Shown here one piece after another: positions 55,014 through 64,000 of a DNA stretch of 64,000 nt (positions within the stretch are counted from its first letter, which is position 1; each line of letters begins with the position of its first letter). The translations under genes and the position numbers were made by a program. The notes below the pieces were generated by a model. The model did not search any database. It was not told the DNA's origin and worked only from the letters and a program-made list of their open reading frames with translations. The DNA is from Hericium rajendrae (Eukaryota; Basidiomycota; Agaricomycetes; Russulales; Hericiaceae): the NCBI GenBank assembly GCA_033439255.1, contig CM065878.1, positions 434,001-498,000 of the forward strand. The letters run 5' to 3'.

Positions 55014-56915
55014 CACCAGACCTTGTAGGCAGTTTAAAAACCCTGCTGGACCTTGTCGGAGTTGGGGTTACAAACCACCCGACAACTTTTCCAGCTAGGT
55101 TAAAAACCTTTCATGGGTTAAAAACCCATTAATCTCAGATAAGATTGTGGCTGACAGGATGATCCAATGGGAATGTACTATATATGGCTGTGATCGTATT
55201 TGAAAGAAGAATCCAAATATAGTACCCGTAAGCTTATGTAATCAGGGGTAATTTCTCAATTTGGCAATTATATGATATATATATCATTTTGCTCTGTTTT
55301 TTGTGCTGATTTCAAATCTGATGGCCGATAGGTTATGTAAGCATGTATAATTTCCAAATTTGGTAACTATATGATATATATATGTTTGAGCTCCATTTTT
55401 GAAGCTGAATCTAAATATAATGTTTATATGTTTATATAATCTACTATATATGGAAATTTTTGGTTTGACAATTGAATATATTCATTTTAGCACTATTTTT
55501 CAAGCCAAATGTGAATATAATGTCTGTTTACAGATTGAATGACTGTTTGAGCTTGCAACACTCATACTATGTTATGTAGTAATACAAATCAGTATATTGG
55601 TCATTTTATTTTCTTGCTTTTCTACTGAGCTTGATGAAGTATCAGGCTAAATGCAGCTTTTCAAGACCTTTTCAACAGTGCTACATTCATATCAATCGGA
55701 TAAGTATTGGCTGAGATATTCACAAATCTTTGTTTTGCACAAAGCATTTGGTCGACTATTTTGCAATTTGCAAGTGCATCTGTATAGCTATGCTGGTCAA
55801 ACCACTTGTCTGTCACTCACATGCCACATGGCTACAATTTAGGCATATGTCACTTTTTTATACTGATTAAATATATATTATTTTCCATTTCTATTATGTT
55901 TGATTTATTTATCTATAAGTACTTATTATAAGATATGAGTTAGATAGATTGACTCAATCAGTATATATACTAACCCAAGTCAATCTATCAACTCATATCA
56001 GTTTAATATCTCTTATAGATAAATAAATCAAACATCTTTGAAATGTGAAAATAATATTTAATCATATATAAAAAGGTGACATATGCCTAAATTGTAGCCA
56101 TGTGGCATGTGAGTGACAGACAAGTGGTTTGACCAGCATAGCTATACAGATGCACTTGCAAATTGCAAAATAGTCGACCAAATGCTTTGTGCAAAACAAA
56201 GATTTGTGAATATCTCAGCCAATACTTATCCGATTGATATGAATGTAGCACTGTTGAAAAGGTCTTGAAAAGCTGCATTTAGCCTGATACTTCATCAAGC
56301 TCAGTAGAAAAGCAAGAAAATAAAATGACCAATATACTGATTTGTATTACTACATAACATAGTATGAGTGTTGCAAGCTCAAACAGTCATTCAATCTGTA
56401 AACAGACATTATATTCACATTTGGCTTGAAAAATAGTGCTAAAATGAATATATTCAATTGTCAAACCAAAAATTTCCATATATAGTAGATTATATAAACA
56501 TATAAACATTATATTTAGATTCAGCTTCAAAAATGGAGCTCAAACATATATATATCATATAGTTACCAAATTTGGAAATTATACATGCTTACATAACCTA
56601 TCGGCCATCAGATTTGAAATCAGCACAAAAAACAGAGCAAAATGATATATATATCATATAATTGCCAAATTGAGAAATTACCCCTGATTACATAAGCTTA
56701 CGGGTACTATATTTGGATTCTTCTTTCAAATACGATCACAGCCATATATAGTACATTCCCATTGGATCATCCTGTCAGCCACAATCTTATCTGAGATTAA
56801 TGGGTTTTTAACCCATGAAAGGTTTTTAACCTAGCTGGAAAAGTTGCCGGGTGGTTTGTAACCCCAACTCCGACAAGGTCCGGCAGGGTTTTCAAACTGC
56901 CTACAAGGTCTGGTG
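55014..56915. mobile_element. 1.9-kb foldback element
   Basis: Nearly perfect palindrome: arms 55,014-~55,950 and ~55,980-56,915 with a short loop (TATATATACTAACC region). Tips read CACCAGACCTTGTAG; TTAAAAACC words and TATATGATATATATAT stretches follow. Differences between arms are few and mostly G/A or C/T. No coding capacity. One tip abuts the clathrin fragment, the other a CpG island. Confidence 0.85.
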
Positions 56916-57450
56916 GTACGCCGTCGCCGGTGCACATGGCCTCGGGCACGCAAACGCGACTTGCAATGCGAGCGCACAGGCTGACGCGGTCGTCCGCCGG
57001 CACATCGTCCGCGCGAGCAGACGGCCGTGTGACTGCTGCATGCAGCGGCTGAGCACGAACTGGTGCTGGTGGTCGTCGCGGCCGTGCATGCGCATTCACC
57101 GGCATGCGAGGCCTCGCACAAACAGATGGGCTGCGTGTGGAAGTCCGCGGGCTGATGAGACCCTGCGCGTGTGTGCTGGTGCGGTCGTCAGCCGCCGCTG
57201 GCTTGCGTGGTCTCGCACAGCAGACGCCGTGCCACGCTGGCAGGCCCATGCACAGCTGCCTCGCTAGCTACATGGACGCCTCGGCGTACATGCGACAACT
57301 GCGCCAGTGCAGCCAATGAGAGTGCGTGCACGAGCAGCTGCATCTATGTGTTCAAGGCCATGCACACCGGCGGTGGATGACACCACCTGCACCCGCACAT
57401 GTGCACATGCAGTATGAATAGCTGCGATGACAGGTACCACGTCACCAGTG
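56916..57450. repeat. CpG-rich island
   Basis: Composition like islands A and C (GCGCACAGGCTGACGCGG, CGGCCGTG). With the ATAG-rich block at 57,510 it looks like the right half of a composite element cut by the foldback. The open frames are not credible genes. Confidence 0.5.
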
Positions 57451-57509
57451 CATGCCGTTATGCATGTGCGAGATCTATTCAGAGTAGCCAGCTGTTTCTA
57501 TGATGTAGT

Positions 57510-57822
57510 AGGCCATTTTGTAGTACTATGGACACTTCAAATTTAATATTTTTGACTTCAAACCTTTGATACCTACCTGGCTTAGCATAGTAATGATAGG
57601 AGCCATAGCTCCTCTTAGTAAGTATAATAGCTCTATATATTTGACAGTACTAGCTATGTAGGCTATGTATTTTACACTGTCTGCTATGAATTCTATGATA
57701 ACTCTCATAGCTCTACATAGCTTAACTGATTAAAGTCATAGACTCTATAGTTTCCTTATAGGACCCATAGCTTGACCCTTTGCTATATAAAAATTAGATT
57801 TTTCAGATGATGCACGGCTTAC
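57510..57822 (+). repeat. ATAG-rich composite end
   Basis: Similar to 4,560-4,828 over its length; closes with TAGATTTTTCAGATGATG, the right-end motif of the composite family. Confidence 0.6.
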
Positions 57823-58176
57823 TTCTGCCTTTGAAATACTTGCTAACCCTGTTTCTGGCCTGAATAAAATCATATAAATCGGGTAAAATTGTATATTGTT
57901 TTATCTGAAGTTTAGATATTTGTTTTGATGTATATAAGCAAAGTAAGAAAGGTAAAATACTGCAAAAATCAATAATAAGATATGATATAATGACTGAATG
58001 ACCAGCACTGCTACATTGAAAACTTTGCTTCCTATCACATCATCACTCTGCTTATCTTCAGTGTCTTCTGGCCAGTTCTATCTAGTTTTCTGAGTGTTTC
58101 TGTCTTTTGGACAATTCTGCTCCCTTTGTTGTCTTTTGGATAACTTTTTGTTTTTATATTCAAGAAACTTTATATC

Positions 58177-60665
58177 ATGATGTCTACTGCTTCTTCTGAC
58201 ATAAGCCAGGCTTCTGTTGATAGTGGAAACACTCAGAAATGCCAGAAATGTCATAAAATCTTACCTCTTTCTGCTTTTAGTATTGCTATCAAGAGCAAGA
58301 CCAAAGGACAAGTCAAAACTGCATGCTCACAGTGTAGTGAATGACAGTCTTCAATTCAAAAGGAGCATGTTGCTAGACAGAAGAGGTCACACAATGATAC
58401 TAAAGATGATGAAGATAAGGATGAGGATGAGGATAATGAAGTATGTATATTTTTTTAATACTACACATTACTAAAAAGTATCATAGGATCTCAAAAATCT
58501 ATCTGTTCTTTCACTTGATCAGTTTATGACAACACTTTCTGCTCAGGATGATCAGTTCAATTTTCAATGTATTGTGAATGTTTCAAACCTCATGCAAGCA
58601 TTCTTTGATGGTGAAGCTCTAGATGAGAAAGGTCAACAAGATCAAGTTGCCAAGCAACTGGCTCAGTCAATCTGGGAGCTAACAAATTATTGTTGGCTGT
58701 ATGTTTCTCACATTTATTCATTTTTAGTATTGACTAATACATTATATTTAGCTATCATCGTACTTTTCCACTCAAGTGCAATCCTGTCATATGCTTTTGC
58801 TTTCACTGTGCTCAGTTGACTTAATGTCTCAAAAAATCTAAGAAGACAGCTGTTGATCCTGCAAAGCAACATGACAAAACTGGAATGCTAGGGTTTTTCT
58901 ACTCTGGATGGCTTGATATTGTTTTTCATTCAGGCTCATCAAATGTAGAAGTTCGACTACAGCATCATATAAGCCATGTTCCATATTGCTTGATTACGAT
59001 TTCTGATTCTGTTAAAGACTTCATCAAAGACAATCTGAATTTGACTCCTGCTCAGGTATTTACCTTATTTTTTTTAAAAACTATGATTTTACTAACAAGA
59101 GTGATCATTTCAGTTATGGGAGGCTATCCTAAAGGATCATCCTCATCCAGCTTTTACTCGAAAATCTGTTTATCATATCTAGTCTACTCATAATAGTACT
59201 CAATGGAAGCAGCATGAAGATGAGTTTCAATCTGCTCAAATTCTTCTTCAAGAAGGTCAAAGGAAAGGCCAACTTGGAACATATTCAGTTCTACCAATTT
59301 TAATTGAAGAAGAAGATGGCTGTAAAGCTTTGGCCTTTTGTCTTCCTGATATTCTTCTTCAATGGGGTAGACAGATTAAAGAAATCTCAATTGATTCAGC
59401 CTGTAAGCCTTATTAAATGTTTTCTATCTTTAAAAGTACTTAACATCTTTAGGGAATACCAATGGTTCATGCTTTGAGCTTTATACACTTCTTGGAGAGG
59501 CATATGGATCTGGTCTTCCACTTGGTTATATTATGATTCAATCATCAACCTCTGCAGATACAGGTGCCAAGGAGCGACTTCTAAAGCAATTTCTTGTCTA
59601 CTTTTGTGAAGAGTGCAAAGTCAAAGCCATTGAAACACTTTCAGACAAAGATCAATCAGAGATCAATGCCATGTGTTCAGTCTTTCCTGATGCTAAGCAT
59701 CAGTTATGCTTTTGGCATGCTCTTTGTGCAGTCAAGACTAGGCTTTCCATTCTACATCATACTTCAGCATTCTACAATGCTACAGATGCTCATTTAGAGT
59801 TCTCCTTCATTGATAAAAAGTTTGTACCTATCAATCAGCAAGATGGAATTGGGGTAAGTCTCTCAATTTTTGATATATTGAGCTCAGTGATTAATATTAT
59901 TATTAGGCTTCTGATTCCTTATATATTGCAACACAAGCAATTCCTCATCTCACTATTTGCTTAAATGGCATTCTTCAAAATGCTCCTTCTCTCTCTGCCT
60001 CTTGACTTGTTATTCATATTTCAGCTCGACCTGCTTCTACTTTCTCACAGGCTATTGAAGAATCATCCAATCCTAGTAATACTGAAGTGCAGTTGGAAGA
60101 AACTTCTTTTGGCCCTACTGTTGAAGATATAGAGGATACCTCAATTCCTGCTGATTCCTCTGACAAACAAGATGAGATTGGTGATCTCTTAACAGAGTTG
60201 GATCGCCTTTGTGATACAGACAAATCTTCTGATGAGGAAGATGCTCCTGACTGGATGTTTGACCCAGGCAAGGTAGTCTCTAAAGATTGTGACTACACAT
60301 TTTGTCCAGCACCCCATCGTCGGCAGCTTCTTCATCTTTTCACCAAACATTTCTGTCAGCATCCTATCTTTCCTAAACACCTTGAAACTACTAGGCCAGA
60401 TCATCTAGCAGATTACAAGAATCTTGTTTTGTAAATTTATTGAAATGCTGTTTATAAGATGTATCACTTCTGCAAGACTCATGGTCTTCAGAAAGTTTGG
60501 GACTATATGTGGACTCAGTGGTACTCATCCAAGCAGTGACCACTTTGAGCTCGCTCAACCTCTCGTCTTCTTTCTTGACTTTGTACTACGATGAATGTAG
60601 AGAATTTCTGGAAGCAGCTCAAACATGATCAACTTCATCTGGAGAAAGTGTCCACACGACTTTAG
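58177..60665 (+). pseudogene. MULE-type transposase gene, degenerate
   Basis: Mutator-like elements move by cut-and-paste with a DDE transposase. N-terminus from ATG 58,177 carries CQKCHKILPLS..CSQC (zinc-binding-like) and meets a stop. Later exons, separated by ~45-60-nt introns: LVLSLDQF-type linker, GMLGFFYSGWLDIVFHSG, QWGRQIKEISIDSA, NTNGSCFELYTLLGEAYGSG, LPLGYIMIQSSTSADTGAKE, SDKDQSEINA and AKHQLCFWHALCAVKTRL (the MULE D..C/H block), then acidic linker and KVWDYMWTQWYSSKQ and NVENFWKQLKHDQLHLEKV at the C-terminus. Stops near 58,343, 58,816, 59,180 and 60,540 show decay. Terminal inverted repeats were not found. Confidence 0.75.
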
Positions 60666-61027
60666 CTTACAGTAGAAAATATGATCTACAGTAGCTATAA
60701 TAGATTATATATTTTCTGTAGCATCTGTTGATAGGTGGGTCTCTATTACAACTACAGGTAGCCATCTGTAGTGATCTGTAGTGATCTGTAGCAGTCTGTA
60801 GATGGTATATCTACTATAGCTTATGTTAGCCACTGTAGCTTATGCTAGCTACTGGAGTGCTATATTGCAGTATGTGAGATTTAGTATAATATATAAATCA
60901 CAACATCTCCAATAATATATTATGCAAAACATTTTAATTTGGCTGGTTACAACTGTACACTAATAGTACTAATACATAAAATCTCCCCCTCCATATCCTT
61001 CTGCACCCACAGCACCCAAGCCCTCGT
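60666..61027. repeat. AT-rich flank with TAGTGATCTG repeats
   Basis: Short tandem words (TAGTGATCTG three times at 60,771-60,800) and TAGCTATAATAG-type sequence. No gene. Confidence 0.5.
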
Positions 61028-61059
61028 GGGAACTGTTTTGCTGCAGCAAAACAGTTTCC
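61028..61059. repeat. 32-bp CTGCAG-centred hairpin, left
   Basis: GGGAACTGTTTTGCTG pairs with the following 16 nt, 15 of 16 positions. Related hairpins are at 62,907-62,942 and 63,891-63,932. Confidence 0.8.
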
Positions 61060-61079
61060 ACGCACTATAGAACACAACA

Positions 61080-62560
61080 TGGGCATGTGGGGGTCAGTGT
61101 TGGGTATGGAGAAGTTGGTGGGGGTGTGCGGGAGGTGGCAGGGGCACACAGGGGTCAGCACAAGCATGCAGGCATCGGTGCAGGGTGCATGCAAGTTGGT
61201 GGGGATGCAGAGCATCAGCACATGTGTGTTCGAGTCAGTGCGTGCACATAAGAGGCAGCATGCAGGAGTTGGCACAGGTGGGTGGGAGGTAGTGGGAGCA
61301 TGTGGAAGGCAGCGCAGATGCAGGGGAGTCGACACAGGTGCACAGGCATCAGCGCGGGTGCGCGGGCATCAGCATGGGTGCACGGGCATCAGCAGACAGG
61401 TGCGCGAGGGCGGCAGACGGGTGCATGGGGGTGGCAGATGGGTGCACGGGGGTGACAGATGGGTGCAGGAGGCAGCAGAGGTGTGCGGGAGGTGGCAGAG
61501 GTGTGCGGGAGGCAGCACCAGTGTTCAGAAGTCGGCGTGGATGGGGAGAGGCAGTGGGAGCATGCGAGAGGCAGTGGGAGCATGCGAGAGGCAGTGGGAG
61601 CATGCGAGAGGCAGTGGGAATGCATGGGAGGTGATTGGAGCACGCGAAAGGCGATGGGAAGCACACAGAAGGCAGTTGGAGTGCGCAGGAGGCAGTGGGA
61701 GCACACAGGAGGCAGCACGGGCAGGTGAGAGTCAGCACAGGGGGTGGAAGGCAGCAGAGGCGTGCAGGAGGCAGCAGAGGCATGCAGGAGGCAGCAGAGG
61801 TGCTCGGGAGGTGGCAGAGGTGCGCGGAACGTGGTGGGAGCACGCGGGAGGCAGTGGGAGTGCGCAGGAGGCAGCACAGGTGGGTGGGAGTCGGCAGAGG
61901 CATGCAGGAGGCAGCAGAGGTGCACGGGAGGTGGCAGGGGCACGCAGGAGGCGGTAGGGGTGCGCGGGAGTCGGCTGCCACCTCTCACCCACCCCGACCC
62001 CATGCGCTGACTTCTCCTCTTGTGTGCCTACACCGACTCCCTCTGCCTCCCGCGCACCCCTCCTCCAGCTCCCGCATGCCTCCGTTGACTCCCTCATGCC
62101 CATGCCAACTCGCTCGTGCCCTCATCGACTTGCTTGCTCGTGCCCCCATTGACTCGCTCGCACCCCTGCCACCTCCCGGCACACCCATGCTGCCTCCCAC
62201 ACACTCTTGCCAACTTACTTACCCCTGCGGGCATGCAGGAGTCAATAGGGGCACGCAGGACGTGGGCCAGTGGTGATGCATGCAGGTTGATGGGGACGTG
62301 TGAAGGTCAGCACATGTGTGCACAAGTTGACGTGGGTGCGAATGAGTCGACGGGGGAGCGTTGGGCTTGGTATGGGTGCATGAGAGGCGGCACGGGCGTG
62401 CGGGAGTCAGTGGTGGTGCGAGTGAGTCAGTGGGGGTGCGAGTGAGTCGGTGGGGTGCACGGAAGTTGGAGTGGATGTGCAGAAGTCGGTGTGGGCGTGC
62501 GGGAGTCGGTGAGGGTATGCGGAAGTCGGCGAGGATGTGCAGGAGGTGGGAGTGTACAAA
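61080..62560 (+). repeat. GC-rich tandem island, ~21-bp units
   Basis: G-rich strand to 61,975: units such as GGCAGTGGGAGCATGCGAGA, three or four nearly identical at 61,550-61,620. C-rich from 61,980 to 62,220 (CTCCCGCGCACCCC-type), then G-rich again. Frames translate as Gly/Ser/Arg/Gln repeats over hundreds of codons on both strands, with no domain. I treat it as satellite-like DNA, not a gene. Confidence 0.7.
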
Positions 62561-62562
62561 AC

Positions 62563-62596
62563 GAGAGTATCACTCGACACCACAAGCGATACTCTC
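62563..62596. promoter_or_regulatory. Palindrome, module E
   Basis: GAGAGTATCACTC.. pairs with ..GCGATACTCTC; same family as 11,687, 13,925 and 16,815. Followed by TTGATTAGTAC as in module B. Confidence 0.65.
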
Positions 62597-63101
62597 TTGA
62601 TTAGTACAAGAAAGCTACAGCAAAAAATATAGCTACTCACCTTTATTCCCAGCCTGACAAGAATCAAAAAAAGATTAAGAGACACTTACAGTAAAAATTC
62701 CACCATGAGGAAGGGGTGGGTGGATGGAAGGAAGATAATGTGGCAGGCAAAGTGAAGTCGCGCTTGAGTCGCACGCAAGTCGAGCTGCATGGGGCCGCAC
62801 GGCCCGATTTGTTTTATTGACCATATATGAGCAACAAAACAGCACGGTGCACGGCGGGCCGTGCGTGCATGCATTTCGACTTTGAACAAAAAAAAGGTAG
62901 AGGGCGCATGGGAAACATTTGGCTACAGCCAAACACGTCCCACGACTGTTTTTTCTTACTTGCAAGGTACGTTTTCCTCTGTCAATGGACAACTAACATG
63001 CATTTCTCAGGTATTTTAAGCTGGACTCAATACAGGGAGGAGTTGCAAACAGCCACATAGTGAGTAAAGTTGTTCTTTTGACCTTGTTTTCCACTGATAC
63101 A
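62597..63101. other. Spacer between head-to-head modules E and F
   Basis: Contains GGGCCG-CA-CGGCCC (~62,793-62,807), GCACGGC-GG-GCCGTGC (~62,842-62,860), a CTGCAG-like hairpin (62,907-62,942), and splice-like signals (CTTGCAAG|GTACGT; TTCTCAG). No clear gene. The spacing of the first hairpin from palindrome E (~220 bp) parallels modules A-C. Confidence 0.45.
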
Positions 63102-63137
63102 GAGAGTATTGCCTGTTTAAATTTGGGCGATACTCTC
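63102..63137. promoter_or_regulatory. Palindrome, module F
   Basis: GAGAGTATTGCC pairs with GGGCGATACTCTC over an AT-rich loop. Opens the C-rich island to its right. Confidence 0.6.
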
Positions 63138-63139
63138 GA

Positions 63140-63860
63140 CTGAACCGCTCGACATGCCACTGATCCGCATGCCCCACTATCAAACCCCATGCATGGTCAC
63201 CAACCTCTGTATGCCCACACTGACTTCACAATGCCTCCGCCGACTCATGTGCGCCCCTGCTGACTCATGCACCCCCACCGACTCGTGCATCCCCACTGAC
63301 TCATGCAAACCCACCAACCTCTGCACACCCCCGTCAACCTGTGTGCATCACCGCTGACCCAGCAAGCCCCTGCTAACCCGCGTGCACTGCTGCCAACCCC
63401 ATGCACTGCTGCCGACTCGCCGCACTGCTGCCAACTTGTGGGCACTGCTGCCGACCCACACAAGCCCCCGCCAACTTCCACACGCCCCCTCCGACCTTCG
63501 CGTGCCCCCTCCGACCTTTGCGTGCCCTCGCCGACTCCTATGCACTCTCGCCAACTCCTGCACGCCCCCACTGACTCCCATATGCCCTGCATGCCCCACC
63601 GCCCCATGCGCCCCGCCGCTGCCAACTCCCGCATGCCCCACAGCTCACTTAGGCACACATGCCACTGCCGACTTGTGCACAGCCCCTCCGACCCACTGCG
63701 CAGTGCCGCTAACTCATGTGCGCCGATCCCTGCAGGCCACTGCTGACTCGTGCATGCCCCACCAACTTGCACACACCTCTGCCGACTCCCACGCATCCTT
63801 GCTGACCCATGCGCATTGCGCTGAACCACACATCCCCCCCCCTCCGACCTGTGCATGCCC
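63140..63860 (-). repeat. C-rich tandem island
   Basis: ~15-18-bp units built on CCCCCACCGACTCGTGCA with frequent TG/CA variants. No gene. Confidence 0.7.
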
Positions 63861-63890
63861 AACACATCACCACAAACCCCTGCAAATTGA

Positions 63891-63932
63891 CATGTGGGAA
63901 ATGTTTTGCTGCAGCCAAACACTTCCCATGGG
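63891..63932. repeat. CTGCAG-centred hairpin, right
   Basis: CATGTGGGAAATGTTTTGCTG pairs, with a few mismatches, with CAGCCAAACACTTCCCATG. It closes the GC-rich composite opened at 61,028; the last 68 bp of the window are AT-rich with nothing recognised. Confidence 0.7.
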
Positions 63933-64000
63933 GAGAGATGTAATTACATGTTGGCCTTATAAATTAGATATGCAATATATGAGAACCTGGCTATATTGTG

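Noticed and set aside
55651-55842. 63-codon frame present in both arms of the 1.9-kb foldback
   Set aside because: It is present twice only because the arms are inverted copies; no start context, domain or other copy supports it.
61079-62276. Open frames of 200-290 codons, Gly/Ser/Gln/Arg-rich
   Set aside because: Products of ~21-bp tandem units open in several frames on both strands; considered satellite DNA.

Overview
The window looks like TE-saturated DNA of a basidiomycete fungus, most likely an Agaricomycete. The real gene pieces have many introns of about 50 nt with GT..AG ends. They belong to families I know from mushroom-forming fungi: a JmjC-like protein, F-box-like proteins, a Ulp1-like protease, a MULE transposase, a Helitron Rep/helicase, and fragments of RNA polymerase II RPB1 and clathrin heavy chain. 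I cannot name the species. No intact conventional host gene is certain.

1-24,236 is dominated by two near-identical copies of a long element (here Z) in opposite orientation: <1-4,330 (-) and 18,957-24,236 (+). Between them lies a Helitron on the minus strand whose parts are still in N-to-C order (18,765 down to 5,280). It is split by nested insertions. Two of these, A (10,375-12,952) and C (15,545-18,173), are complete ~2.6 kb composite elements with inverted ends. They share one architecture: ATAG-rich end, CpG-rich repeat island, ~30-bp palindrome, second hairpin, TATA box, pyrimidine-rich leader, and T-rich exon-like units with splice-site-like borders. A third, older one (B) holds A and a 2.1-kb foldback (8,015-10,120).

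24,408-28,748 is a 4.3-kb foldback of short tandem units with an 8-bp direct repeat at its borders. 29,130-34,170 is a mosaic of tRNA-like heads, ~160-bp tandem units and two copies (Y1, Y3) of a ~1.45-kb element. That element carries two long hairpins and a conserved ~80-codon frame; its third copy (Y2) sits at 38,875-40,368. 34,340-38,342 holds three F-box-like genes or relics.

38,664-49,760 (-) is best read as one multi-exon JmjC-like gene interrupted by Y2 and by a 5.7-kb Copia-type LTR retrotransposon fossil (42,749-48,437). Next come a degenerate Ulp1-like gene (51,153-53,538, +), then RPB1 and clathrin heavy-chain fragments fused head-to-tail (53,640-54,995, -) against a 1.9-kb foldback (55,014-56,915), a MULE transposase relic (58,177-60,665), and a GC-rich repeat composite (61,028-63,932) with CTGCAG-centred hairpins.

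The possible new system is the A/B/C composite family with its conserved palindrome-hairpin-TATA spacing, together with the Y/Z families that share terminal sequences. All boundaries come from reading the sequence by eye; no database search was possible.
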